In this document: one piece after another, positions 7,746-16,531 of the stretch
Numbering within the stretch: the first letter of the stretch is position 1
Layout: each line of letters begins with the position of its first letter
Origin: Noviherbaspirillum sp. UKPF54
Lineage (GTDB): Bacteria > Pseudomonadota > Gammaproteobacteria > Burkholderiales > Burkholderiaceae_D
DNA length: 64,000 nucleotides
Direction of reading: 5' to 3'
Assembly: GCF_007874125.1 (NCBI RefSeq)
Contig: NZ_CP040128.1
Location: forward strand, 310,001-374,000
Program-made: the position numbers and the translations under genes
Notes under the pieces: generated by a model
The model's database searches: none
The model's input: only the letters and a program-made list of their open reading frames with translations
Told to the model about the DNA's origin: nothing

Positions 7746-8389
7746 GCAAGCAACTCAAGATCGATTTTGTTTCCGACGTTTCCTGCCCGTGGTGCGCCAT
7801 CGGCCTGAAGTCGCTCGAGCAGGCTCTGCGGCAGGTCAGCGGCGACGTCAGCGCCGAGCTGCATTTCCAGCCGTTCGAGCTCAATCCCCAGATGCCCCCG
7901 CAAGGGCAGGACATCGTCGAGCACCTGACCGAGAAATACGGCATCACACCCGAGCAGGTGGAGCGCAACGGCGAGCTGATCGCCGAGCGCGGCGAATCGG
8001 TCGGCTTCGAATTCCGCATGGACCGGCGCAACCGCGTCTACAACACCTTCGACGCGCACCGCCTGCTGCATTGGGCCGGGCTGGAAGGGCGCCAGAGCGA
8101 GCTCAAGCATGCGCTGCTGCGCGCTTACTTTACCGACGGTGAAAATCCCTCCTCGCACGAAGTCCTGGCGCGGCTGGCGGGCGAGGCGGGGCTGGATGCG
8201 CAGCGCGCCCGCGAAGTGCTGGACTCCGGCGCCTATGAACAGGAAACGCGCGCGCAGGAGCGCTTCTACCTGGAGCAGGGCATCCATTCGGTGCCGGCGG
8301 TGATCATCAACGACCGTTACCTTATCTCGGGCGGGCAGCCGGCCGAAGTGTTCGAACAGGCCTTGCGCCAAGTCGCTACCCAAGCCTGA
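7742..8389 (+). CDS. DsbA-family oxidoreductase, FrnE-like
   Basis: 215 residues with the redox motif CPWC at residues 15-18 (SDVSCPWCAIG). A helical insert follows (HLTEKYGITPEQVERNGELI), then YNTFDAHRLLHWAG and the cis-proline region SVPAVIINDRYLISGGQP. This is the layout of FrnE/2-hydroxychromene-2-carboxylate isomerase-like thioredoxin-fold proteins. No signal peptide is present, so it is cytoplasmic, where FrnE homologues act in disulfide exchange and oxidative stress defence. It is coupled to the small membrane protein upstream. The 3' end lies 1 base from the convergent GGDEF-EAL gene. Confidence 0.9.
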   Translation: MSKQLKIDFVSDVSCPWCAIGLKSLEQALRQVSGDVSAELHFQPFELNPQMPPQGQDIVEHLTEKYGITPEQVERNGELIAERGESVGFEFRMDRRNRVYNTFDAHRLLHWAGLEGRQSELKHALLRAYFTDGENPSSHEVLARLAGEAGLDAQRAREVLDSGAYEQETRAQERFYLEQGIHSVPAVIINDRYLISGGQPAEVFEQALRQVATQA

Positions 8390-8390
8390 G

Positions 8391-10943
8391 TCAGGCCTGC
8401 ATGCGCTGCGCGAAGGCTTCGGGGGCCAGCGGCTCGCCGTAGAAATAGCCTTGCGCCATGTGACAGTTGCGCGTGGATAGGTAGGCCGCCTGTTCGGCGG
8501 TTTCGACGCCTTCGGCGATCACCTTCAGGTGCAGCCCCGCGGCCATGCCGATGATCGCGTCGGCAATGGCCATGTCGTCCTGCGCCTTGCCGATGCCGCA
8601 GACGAAGGAACGGTCGATCTTGAGCACGTCGACCGGAAACCGCTTCAGGTAGGACAGGCTGGAATAGCCGGTGCCGAAGTCATCGATAGACAGGCGCACG
8701 CCCATCTCGGACAGCCGCTGCAGCGTCGCCATGTTTTCTCCGCCGGGCTGCATCAGAATGCTTTCGGTGATCTCCAGGTCGAGCAGGTCGGCGCGCAGGC
8801 CGTACTCGCGCAGGATTTGCTCCACCATGCCCGACAGGCCGAGCTGGGACATCTGGCGCGTCGACAGGTTGACGGCGATGCCCAGCTCGCTCCAGCCGGC
8901 GGCCTGCCAGCGCCGCAGTTGCGCGCATGCTTCGCGCAGCACCCACTCGCCGATCGGCAGGATGAGGCCGGTTTCCTCGGCCACCGAAACGAACTCGGCA
9001 GGCGACACCAGGCCGTGTCCGGGCGGGTGCCAGCGCAGCAGCGCCTCGGCCGACAGGATGCGCCCGCTCGCCATGTCCACCTGCGGCTGGTAGCGCAGCT
9101 CGAATTCGCCGCGCGCCAGGGCCTGGCGCAGCTTGTTTTCCACCGTCAGCCGGCGCTGGATCGCCGCGTTCAAGCCTTGGGTGAAGAACTGGAAATTGCC
9201 GCGCCCGCTTTCCTTGGCGTGATACATGGCGGTATCGGCGGCGCGCATGAGCGTATCCGCGTCCTCGCCGTCGGACGGATAGATGCTGATGCCGACGCTG
9301 CCGCCGGCATGCAGTTCATGTCCCTCGACGTCGATGGACGGCTCGAACGCCTTCAGGACCTTGCCGGCGACCAGGGCCGCCTCCTTCGGCCGCGCCAGCG
9401 GCGACAGGAGTATCACGAATTCGTCGCCGCCGATGCGCGCCAGCAGGTCGTCGCGCCGCAGGCAGGACTGCAGGCGCAGCGCTGCCGCCTGCAGCAGCAG
9501 GTCGCCGACATGGTGGCCGAGCGAGTCGTTGATGCGCTTGAAATTGTCGAGGTCGATGAACAGCAGCGCCGCCATGCTCCGGTGGCGCTGCGCATGCGCG
9601 ATCGCCTGGTTCAGGCTGGAGTGCAGCAGCAGGCGGTTGGGCAAACCGGTCAGCGCGTCGTGGTGCGCCATGTAGCTGATGCGCTGCGCGGCCTGATGGC
9701 GTTCGATCGCGATGCCCGCCATGTGCGCCGCCACGCCGGCCAGGCGCAGCTCTGCCGGATGCGGCCGGCGCGGTTCGTGGTAATACATCGCGAACGACCC
9801 GAGCACCGTTCCCTGCGAGGAAAAGATTGGCGTCGACCAGCAGGCGCGCAGGCCGAACTTCGATGCCAGGGCGCGATAGTCGACCCAGAGTTCGTCCCGA
9901 GTGATGTCGGTGACGATCACCGGCTTGCCGGAATAGATCGCCGTGCCGCAGGAACCGGCCTTGGGCCCGATCGGTGCGCCATTGATCGCGTTGGTGTAGT
10001 CGCCCGGCAGGTTGGGCGCCGCGCCATGGCGCAGGTGCATGCCGTCTTCGTCGAGCAGCAGGACCGAACCGGACATGCCGCGGCTTTGCGACTCGATCAG
10101 GCGGATCAGCTTGTCGAGGATCTGGCTTAGCGGCGCGCCGGCGGCAATCATTTCCAGCACCTCGTTTTGCCCGTCGCGCAGCGCGTCGGCCTTCTTGCGC
10201 TCGGTAATGTCGCGCGCGATCGCCGTGAAAAAATAGCGGTTTGCCAGATGGAACTGGCCGATCGATATTTCGAGCAGGATTTCCTGGCCCTCCCGATGCA
10301 GCGCCCGGGCTTCGATTCTGGCTTCGGACGGTTCCTTTTCGGTATTGTTTTGCTGCTGCAAGGCTTTACGGCCATGCCACAGGCAATCCGGGATCAGCGT
10401 GCTCAATGGTTGTCCAAGCACTTGCGCGGCCGGGTAGCCGAAGATTTTTTCGGTTGATGGATTGAGGTAGACGATGGTATTGCTATCGTCCACGGTGATG
10501 ATGGCGTCGCTGGCGGCGGCAGTAACGATGCGGTAGCGTTCCTCGCTTTCGCGCAAAGCCTGTTCCACCTGGCGGCGCTCGCTCAGGTCGAGCACGAAAG
10601 CGATGCCATTCTCGCGCGAGCCGGCGAAAAACGTCCCGCCGATCAAGACTTGCACGCGTTCGCCACTGCCGCGGATGAGTTCCTTTTCGTAAGGCATCGC
10701 GCTGCCGGAGTGCATCAACTCATCCCTCGCCTGCCGGTCGGCGGCATGGTGCTCGGGCGGCGTGATGTCGTCCAGCTTGACCTTTTTCGCCAGGAGCATC
10801 TGGCGGGGCTGGCCGACGATGCGGCAGAACGCATCGTTCGCATCGGTGATATGGCCGTGAATATCCCAGCAAAATATTCCGATGACGTTCGAATCGGCAA
10901 GATGCCTGATGCGGACATCGTTTTCGCGCAATCCGGTTTCCAA
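8391..10943 (-). CDS. PAS-PAS-GAF-GGDEF-EAL cyclic-di-GMP protein
   Basis: 850 residues. The TTG at 10943 is preferred because GGAGG lies 6 bases upstream. PAS domains cover about 8-115 and 125-245 and a GAF domain about 265-405. The GGDEF domain has an intact active motif (ARIGGDEFVI, near residue 504) and an RRDD inhibitory I-site five residues before it. The EAL domain begins SAEALLRWHPP near 634 and keeps DFGTGYSSLSYLKRFPVD and the catalytic-region EGVET. Both making and degrading c-di-GMP are therefore chemically possible; the net activity cannot be told from sequence. No membrane segment is seen, so it is a soluble sensor. Confidence 0.93.
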   Translation of the reverse strand: METGLRENDVRIRHLADSNVIGIFCWDIHGHITDANDAFCRIVGQPRQMLLAKKVKLDDITPPEHHAADRQARDELMHSGSAMPYEKELIRGSGERVQVLIGGTFFAGSRENGIAFVLDLSERRQVEQALRESEERYRIVTAAASDAIITVDDSNTIVYLNPSTEKIFGYPAAQVLGQPLSTLIPDCLWHGRKALQQQNNTEKEPSEARIEARALHREGQEILLEISIGQFHLANRYFFTAIARDITERKKADALRDGQNEVLEMIAAGAPLSQILDKLIRLIESQSRGMSGSVLLLDEDGMHLRHGAAPNLPGDYTNAINGAPIGPKAGSCGTAIYSGKPVIVTDITRDELWVDYRALASKFGLRACWSTPIFSSQGTVLGSFAMYYHEPRRPHPAELRLAGVAAHMAGIAIERHQAAQRISYMAHHDALTGLPNRLLLHSSLNQAIAHAQRHRSMAALLFIDLDNFKRINDSLGHHVGDLLLQAAALRLQSCLRRDDLLARIGGDEFVILLSPLARPKEAALVAGKVLKAFEPSIDVEGHELHAGGSVGISIYPSDGEDADTLMRAADTAMYHAKESGRGNFQFFTQGLNAAIQRRLTVENKLRQALARGEFELRYQPQVDMASGRILSAEALLRWHPPGHGLVSPAEFVSVAEETGLILPIGEWVLREACAQLRRWQAAGWSELGIAVNLSTRQMSQLGLSGMVEQILREYGLRADLLDLEITESILMQPGGENMATLQRLSEMGVRLSIDDFGTGYSSLSYLKRFPVDVLKIDRSFVCGIGKAQDDMAIADAIIGMAAGLHLKVIAEGVETAEQAAYLSTRNCHMAQGYFYGEPLAPEAFAQRMQA

Positions 10944-11072
10944 AGATGTCCTCCATGCGCTTTCGTAACAGCCTGAAATTCAGGCCGGAACAGACGCTCA
11001 GTATTGGACGACGATTGGCGTGCATCGTTCTGGCCGGAGCCGCACGGCGGCTCCGGAGGCAAGTCGAGGCAA

Positions 11073-12428
11073 TTACAGGCCAAACAGGATGGTCGAGATA
11101 TTGTCGTAGATCGGGTAGACCGCATAACCCGGCAACTGCCAGCCGATCACGTCGAAGTGATCGTACTGGTTGTAGTAGCCGAGGTAGTTCCAGGTACCGC
11201 GCACCGAGGTGCCGTCGTAATTGCGCACCGGTTGCCCGGACGGCGACTTCATGCTGACCGTGTTGACCACGCCATCATTCGCAAACCAGCTGCTGTCGAT
11301 CAGCACGCGGCTCGGATCGGTCTGCGTATACGATCCCATGCCAGGCACAAAAAGCGAGGGCACCACCCATTCGCCGGCGGTGTTCTTCATGAAAAAGATC
11401 ATGTCGTCGCGCGCATACTGGTAGCTGGAGCTCTGGAACGGCGCGATGAGGCGGTCGGTCGAATTGCAGCAGAAGCTGCCCTGTTCGGTCGCCTTGCCGC
11501 CGATCGAGTAGTAGTACACGTTGGGCGATGTCTTGACCCAGCTGTTCAACGCCTTCGCGCCGTCCGGGCCCAGTTCCCACTGCGCCGAATCGCGGTTGGA
11601 CAAGGACCAGAACGGCGCGCCCTTGGTGCGCTCGATGAAATCGCTGAACGATTCCGCCGGCCCCTGCGCCAATCCGTATTGCTCCAGATCGAAGCCATAC
11701 ACGGCATTGGCGCCGCCCAATCCGGCCACCTGGATGATGTCGCCGGCCAGTTCCGATACCTTGGGCACGTAATCGATGATCACGTCGCGCAGGGTGGTGC
11801 CGTTGTGCGGGGTGGCGATGGTGGTGGCGCTCTTGATCCAGCCGATCTTGCCGCCGGCGTAGAGCGCGCCACCGCCCTCGTCGCCGTTGGGCGAGCCGTT
11901 TTCCAGCAGCTGGATCAGGGTGCGCACGGTTTGCCCGCCCTGGCTGTGCGACACCAGGTGGATCGGGTGCGCCGCATCCCACTGCGGATACAGCGCGACC
12001 GGGTAATGGTTGGGGTTGTTGTCGGGATCGGCGGCCCAGCATTTGCCGGCCGGTTTCTGGATCTTGCCGTAGGCGGCGAACTGGGCGGTGCGCTGGGCGC
12101 CGTAGTCAGCGCAGCCGCCCTTGATCTGGTAGTACAGCTCGACGGCGCGGTCCCAGTTCGAGCTGACCGGGCCGACGCTCGCCGTGCGCACCAGATGCGA
12201 GCCGTTGTAGGTCTTCATGTGCGCTTCGACATCGTTGTAGCCGCCCCAGTACTTGAAGCCGGTGCCCTGCAATTCATCGGGACCGAAGCCGAGAAAGCCA
12301 TGCACCAGGATCACCGGGTAGTTATTGGCCGCAAATGCCGATGGCGCCAGCGCAAGCACGGATGCCGCGACGGCGGCGTGCGCCAAAGTGCTGGCCGCTC
12401 GTTTCAAGACTGAATTCCAAATTGCCAT
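11073..12428 (-). CDS. Secreted lipase related to family I.5 (Geobacillus type)
   Basis: 451 residues from ATG 12428, which has GGAGA 6 bases upstream; the in-frame TTG at 12440 overlaps that site. A signal peptide ends near residue 33 (APSAFA-A). The mature part follows the thermoalkalophilic I.5 lipases closely: VILVHGFLGFG oxyanion loop, FKYWGG, VGPVSSNWDRAVE, the nucleophile elbow SHSQGG (Ser near 162), QLLENGS, TTIATPHNGTTL, the acid region ANDGVVNTVSM and the catalytic-His region YDHFDVIG. Triacylglycerol hydrolysis outside the cytoplasm is expected. No foldase (lif) gene is adjacent, as expected for this family and unlike family I.1/I.2 lipases. Confidence 0.88.
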   Translation of the reverse strand: MAIWNSVLKRAASTLAHAAVAASVLALAPSAFAANNYPVILVHGFLGFGPDELQGTGFKYWGGYNDVEAHMKTYNGSHLVRTASVGPVSSNWDRAVELYYQIKGGCADYGAQRTAQFAAYGKIQKPAGKCWAADPDNNPNHYPVALYPQWDAAHPIHLVSHSQGGQTVRTLIQLLENGSPNGDEGGGALYAGGKIGWIKSATTIATPHNGTTLRDVIIDYVPKVSELAGDIIQVAGLGGANAVYGFDLEQYGLAQGPAESFSDFIERTKGAPFWSLSNRDSAQWELGPDGAKALNSWVKTSPNVYYYSIGGKATEQGSFCCNSTDRLIAPFQSSSYQYARDDMIFFMKNTAGEWVVPSLFVPGMGSYTQTDPSRVLIDSSWFANDGVVNTVSMKSPSGQPVRNYDGTSVRGTWNYLGYYNQYDHFDVIGWQLPGYAVYPIYDNISTILFGL

Positions 12429-12943
12429 AGATGTCTCCAATAAAAGTGGTTGCTTGTGGATGGGGCTCTCTTGGCGAAGCCTTCATAAAAAAACGCATCG
12501 ACGAGAAACAGCTTCGTCGCTCTCCGGCGTAAAAGCGGTCGTGCATTACGGGGATGCCTGCGCGGCAGGGCAGCATCGCCATGTAAAAAGCGCAGCGGCC
12601 GCCGTTGCATCGAAGCGGGCGGTCGCTGCGGGAGCTCGGGCCAGGTCTGAGCTAGCGGTGATGCGGCAGGCGGGATGGAACGGGGGGCATGCTTTGTCTC
12701 CTGTGGAATCGGTGTTCCTGTTCTGGTTTTGAATGCAAACGATCTTGTTCGACTACATACGAAAAAAAACGAATGCATATCGCCACCGATAGACAGCCGG
12801 CGCGTCGCCGCATTCGCGCCGCGGCTTGTCCTTCAGGGACAAAGGCATGACTTCGCGAGCCACTGCATGACGATGGCGTGCGAATGCCAATGGCATGGTC
12901 TTTGCACATGAGAGCCGACCATGTTCATTGTTATCGTGGAGGA
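12429..12943. other. Long divergent intergenic region
   Basis: 515 bases separate the leftward lipase from the rightward secreted-protein genes. Overlapping frames encode low-complexity Arg-rich products and are not convincing. The only item with translation signals is the 12-codon leftward ORF at 12652-12690. The part near 12720-12790 is AT-rich and probably holds promoters, but I could not assign hexamers with confidence. Confidence 0.45.
12652..12690 (-). CDS. Possible 12-codon leader ORF upstream of the lipase
   Basis: ATG 12690 has a full AGGAGA ribosome site with 6-base spacing, then MPPVPSRLPHHR and a stop. It reads in the lipase direction, ending 223 bases before the lipase start. 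The proline-rich content and strong ribosome site would suit a leader peptide, but chance cannot be excluded. Confidence 0.25.
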   Translation of the reverse strand: MPPVPSRLPHHR

Positions 12944-13462
12944 ATGATGAAGACAGTGTCATCGACCTTATTGCTCGTCGCACTCATCGCAACAGGCGCA
13001 ATGGCATCGGCGCAAGTGCTGGCGCGTAACACTTCCGGGGTGAGCTATCGCACCCTTGGCACCAGCGGCCCGGACGACCAGAACAGCCCGGCGCAGAGTT
13101 CCGGCGCCAGCGGCACGGCAGGCAGCGCAGCGTCCGGCGGCACGGCGCCGGCTTCTCCCAATTCGACCGGTGGTTCGCATACGCCCGGCACGTCCGCTTC
13201 CGGCGAAAAGGCGGATTGCCCTGGAGCGATGGCGCGCAGCGCGCACAAGGACAGCGGCAGTTCCAGCACCGGCAGCGGTTATGCCTTGTCCGGGCCGAGC
13301 ACGCCGTCGGCCGGTGCCGATTGCGCAGGGGCGGCGTCCGGCGCACCGGCGCCCGGCACGTCGGGTAGCAGCAGCGGCAAGGCGTCGGGCTCGGGCGCCG
13401 CGTCGGGCCAGGAAAGCCCCGGCACGCCCGCCCGCAACGCACCGGAGGGCAACGCGCGCTAG
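12944..13462 (+). CDS. Ser/Gly/Ala-rich secreted protein, first of a tandem pair
   Basis: 172 residues from ATG 12944, preceded by GGAGGA. A signal peptide (MMKTVSSTLLLVALIATGAM, cleavage near ASAQ) leads into a low-complexity body dominated by Ser, Gly, Ala, Pro and Thr. The body is interrupted by two Cys-centred islands, KADCPGAMARS and ADCAGAASG. The same two-Cys pattern recurs in the next gene. No enzymatic motif is present. The composition suggests an extended, disordered cell-surface or periplasmic protein, perhaps with a single disulfide. Function unknown. Confidence 0.75.
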   Translation: MMKTVSSTLLLVALIATGAMASAQVLARNTSGVSYRTLGTSGPDDQNSPAQSSGASGTAGSAASGGTAPASPNSTGGSHTPGTSASGEKADCPGAMARSAHKDSGSSSTGSGYALSGPSTPSAGADCAGAASGAPAPGTSGSSSGKASGSGAASGQESPGTPARNAPEGNAR

Positions 13463-13520
13463 CGGGCACGCCGGCCGCATGCCCATGGCAACCAATGACG
13501 GCATTTTTTTATGGAGGCAC

Positions 13521-14084
13521 ATGATGGAGATGAAGAGACTATCCTCGGCGATTCTAGTCGCGGCATTGTCCACGATGGCAGGAATGACTTGCGCGCAAAC
13601 GCCATCGCAGGGTACATCGGGAAGCGCGTCGCGCGCCTTCGGCAGCGGCAACCCGGCAACACCCGATATGCCGAATACGCCGTCGGGCGCGCCGGGAACC
13701 ACGGCGACTCCCGCGCCGGCTCCCGATAGCAGCGGCAATTCGGGCACGCCCGGCACCTCGGCCTCCGGCGCGACGATCGATTGCCCGCCTGCGGTAATGC
13801 GCGACAGGAGTGGCGGCGCGGGGAGTTCCGGTACCGCCGGCGGCGGTAATCTTTCAGGGACCGCCGCGCCAGCCGGAAACGCCGATTGCGCCGCTGCCGG
13901 TCCCGGCAGCCCTTCCGGCGTGAACGACGCTTCGGGAACCAGCGGCACACTGCCGTCCACGGGCTCATCCACCGGTTCGTCCGCCTACCCGGTGTCGCCG
14001 GGCAGCGGAGCGGTCGGCAGCGGCGGTTCTTCCGGGGCGCCGGCCGGCTCGCAGAGCGGACCGACCAACGGCCTGGGGCGCTGA
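13521..14084 (+). CDS. Ser/Gly/Thr-rich secreted protein, second of a tandem pair
   Basis: 187 residues. ATG 13521 has GGAGG upstream; ATGs at 13524 and 13530 are alternatives. The signal peptide (LSSAILVAALSTMAGMTCAQ) is followed by a low-complexity Gly/Ser/Pro/Thr body. It has islands TIDCPPAVMRDRS and NADCAAAGPGSP that align with those of the preceding gene, so the two are tandem paralogues 58 bases apart. No known domain is visible. A very long overlapping upstream extension of this frame is an artefact of GC-rich sequence. Confidence 0.75.
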   Translation: MMEMKRLSSAILVAALSTMAGMTCAQTPSQGTSGSASRAFGSGNPATPDMPNTPSGAPGTTATPAPAPDSSGNSGTPGTSASGATIDCPPAVMRDRSGGAGSSGTAGGGNLSGTAAPAGNADCAAAGPGSPSGVNDASGTSGTLPSTGSSTGSSAYPVSPGSGAVGSGGSSGAPAGSQSGPTNGLGR

Positions 14085-14288
14085 CAGCCTGGCCAATCCG
14101 TCGCATGGTGCCGTGCGGCGGACCGCATTCCTTCGGGCACGCCGAAAACCTTCCGGCCCTAGTCCTCTCATATCCATAAGCAGCGTCCGTGCGGCGTGAT
14201 GGATGTCCGGGCGCAACACCCCGGCTGGTGCGGTTTATGCGTCACGCCGTCGGCGGCCACACTATGACAGACGAAGGGATAGCGAACG

Positions 14289-15506
14289 TTGAGCCAGCCA
14301 TGGATTAGCGGTAATAAATTCACGCTTCTTGAAAATGGAGAGTCATTCTTTCCGCGCGTATTCGAGGCTATTGCCACCGCGCGGCACGAAGTGCTGGTCG
14401 AAACCTTCATCCTGCTCGACGACAAGGTCGGACAAGGCTTGCAGGCGGCAATCCTGACGGCGGCGCGGCGCGGCGTGCAAGTCGACTTGACGGTCGATGG
14501 CTTCGGCTCGCACGACTTGCCGCAGGAATTCATTGCCGCGCTGGTGGCCGCCGGCGTGCGGGTGCATATGTACGGGCCGGTGCCGCGCTTGTTGCGGCAC
14601 ATCAGCTATTTCCGTCGCCTGCACCGCAAGCTGCTGGTAGTGGACGGCACGCGCGCCTTTGTCGGCGGCATCAATTTTTCCGCCGAACATCTGGTGCATG
14701 ACGGTCCCGGCGCCAAGCAGGATTACGCGGTCGAAGTCGAAGGGCCGGTCGTGGCCGAGATCCATCGCTTCATGCATGCCGCCATCGAAACCGGCGAGCA
14801 CGCTCCGCGGCGCTGCCGCTGCCCGCGCCAGGAAGCGGCACCGCGCGGCGAGGCCGATGCGGTCTTCATGTGGCGCGACAATGGCGAACATCGCAACGAC
14901 ATCGAACGGCAGTACCGCCTGGCGCTGCGCCTGGCGCGCCGGCGCGTGGTGATCGCGAATGCCTACTTTTTCCCTGGTTACAGTTTTTTGCGAGACTTGC
15001 GCCAAGCCGCGCGGCGCGGCGTCGAAGTCTCCCTGATCTTGCAGGGTAATCCCGACATGCCGATCGTACAGACCGCCGCCGCCATGCTCTACGAGCACCT
15101 GCTGCACGGCGGGGTGCAAATCTTCGAGTACTGCGCCCGGCCCCTGCACAGCAAGGTGGCGCTGGTCGATGACGAATGGGCCACCGTCGGCTCCAGCAAT
15201 CTGGACCCGCTCAGCCTGGCGTTCAACCTGGAAGCCAACCTGCTGATCCGCGACCGCGCGTTCAACCGCGTGCTCGACGAACGGTTGCAGCGGCTCATGG
15301 CCCGGCATTGCCGTCAGATCGACGTGCGCGATCTGAACGAGTCGAAGGCCTGGCGCAAGGTGCGCAGCTTTTTCCTATTCCACCTGCTGCGGCGCTATCC
15401 TTATTGGGCCGGGCGCCTGCCGGCGCACGCGCCGCGGCTGGCGCTGCTGCAGCCGCAGGCGCGCAGCGACGCCGCCGACGGGCTGGACGAGACGGCCTGC
15501 CCATGA
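14289..15506 (+). CDS. clsB: Cardiolipin synthase B-type phospholipase D protein
   Basis: 405 residues from TTG 14289 with GAAGGGA 8 bases upstream. Two HKD motifs are complete: HRKLLVVDGTRAFVGGINFS (about residue 117) and HSKVALVDDEWATVGSSNLD (about 280). The layout matches ClsB/YbhO, which makes cardiolipin from phosphatidylglycerol, in E. coli also using phosphatidylethanolamine. No membrane segment is evident at the N-terminus, as in ClsB. The stop overlaps the next gene's start (ATGA), matching the enterobacterial ybhO-ybhN neighbourhood. Confidence 0.9.
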   Translation: MSQPWISGNKFTLLENGESFFPRVFEAIATARHEVLVETFILLDDKVGQGLQAAILTAARRGVQVDLTVDGFGSHDLPQEFIAALVAAGVRVHMYGPVPRLLRHISYFRRLHRKLLVVDGTRAFVGGINFSAEHLVHDGPGAKQDYAVEVEGPVVAEIHRFMHAAIETGEHAPRRCRCPRQEAAPRGEADAVFMWRDNGEHRNDIERQYRLALRLARRRVVIANAYFFPGYSFLRDLRQAARRGVEVSLILQGNPDMPIVQTAAAMLYEHLLHGGVQIFEYCARPLHSKVALVDDEWATVGSSNLDPLSLAFNLEANLLIRDRAFNRVLDERLQRLMARHCRQIDVRDLNESKAWRKVRSFFLFHLLRRYPYWAGRLPAHAPRLALLQPQARSDAADGLDETACP

Positions 15507-16486
15507 GCGAAGCGCAGCATTCCGCGCCGCGCCCGCCACCGGGCCCTCGCTCGCCGCGCGCATGGTGGCCGCTCGCGCGGCGCGTGCTGACGCTGGCGTT
15601 TTTCATCCTGGTCGCCTGGCTGCTCGTGCTCCAGGCGCGCTCGGTGGACTGGGCCGAGGTGCTGGCCTCGCTGCGCCAGCGCCCGGCGCAGGGAGTGATG
15701 GGCGCGGTGGCGCTGGGCGTGGCGAGTTACCTGCTGTATTGCTGCTTCGACTTGCTGGGGCGTTACAGCACCGGGCACACGGTGCCGACGCGCCAGGTCA
15801 TGGTGGTCAATTTCATCAGCTATGCGTTCAACCTCAATCTCGGTTCGCTGGTCGGCGCCGTGGCCTTTCGCTACCGCATGTACTCGGTGCTCGGGCTGGA
15901 TGCGCAAACCGTCACCGGCGTGGTGGCGATGAGCATGCTGACCAACTGGCTGGGCTATGTGCTGCTGGCCGGCCTGGCCTTCTGGATCGTGCCGCCGGCG
16001 CTCCCGCCCGGGTGGCGGCTCGACCTCGCCGGCTTGCGCGCGCTTGGCGCGCTGTTGTGCGTGGCGGTCGTCGCATACATGTGGCTGTGCGCGCGCGCCC
16101 ACCGTCGGGTCTGGCGCGTGTGCGGGCATGACCTGGTGTTGCCGTCGCTGCGCATCGCGCTGCTGCAGCTGGCCATGTCGACGGTCAACTGGCTGCTGAT
16201 CGCGGTGCTGCTGTTCATTCTCCTGCAGCAAAAGGTTGCCTTCTTTACCGTGCTCAACGTGATGCTGGTGGCGGCCATCGCCGGCGTCGTCGCGCACATT
16301 CCCGCCAGTCTCGGCGTGCTCGAAGGCGTGTTTGTCGTGCTGCTGGCGGATCAATTGCCTAAGAGCGAGGTGCTGGCCGCCTTGCTCGCGTATCGCACCA
16401 TTTACTATCTGGTGCCGCTGGCGCTGGCGATTCCAGCCTACTTGCTGTTCGAGGCGCGCGCGCGGCGCGCCGAGCGCATGGCATAA
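15503..16486 (+). CDS. ybhN: YbhN-type integral membrane protein (LPG synthase TM family)
   Basis: 327 residues from ATG 15503, overlapping clsB by 4 bases. About eight membrane helices are seen. Family landmarks are FISYAFNLNLGSLVGAVAFR, MSMLTNWLGYVLLAGLAFWI and the C-terminal HIPASLGVLEGVFVVLLADQ. It belongs to the flippase-like lysylphosphatidylglycerol synthase transmembrane group without the catalytic domain. The coupling with clsB, conserved across proteobacteria, points to a role in phospholipid handling; a specific substrate is not known. Confidence 0.88.
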   Translation: MSEAQHSAPRPPPGPRSPRAWWPLARRVLTLAFFILVAWLLVLQARSVDWAEVLASLRQRPAQGVMGAVALGVASYLLYCCFDLLGRYSTGHTVPTRQVMVVNFISYAFNLNLGSLVGAVAFRYRMYSVLGLDAQTVTGVVAMSMLTNWLGYVLLAGLAFWIVPPALPPGWRLDLAGLRALGALLCVAVVAYMWLCARAHRRVWRVCGHDLVLPSLRIALLQLAMSTVNWLLIAVLLFILLQQKVAFFTVLNVMLVAAIAGVVAHIPASLGVLEGVFVVLLADQLPKSEVLAALLAYRTIYYLVPLALAIPAYLLFEARARRAERMA

Positions 16487-16531
16487 GCGACGAGAAACCG
16501 CCGTCGTCCGAAGTGACCTGTCGAGCCGATC

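Noticed and set aside
13056..14084. A 342-codon extension of the second Ser/Gly-rich protein upstream to 13056
   Set aside because: The upstream part is Arg/Pro-rich and overlaps the first paralogue. A clear ribosome site and signal peptide begin at 13521.
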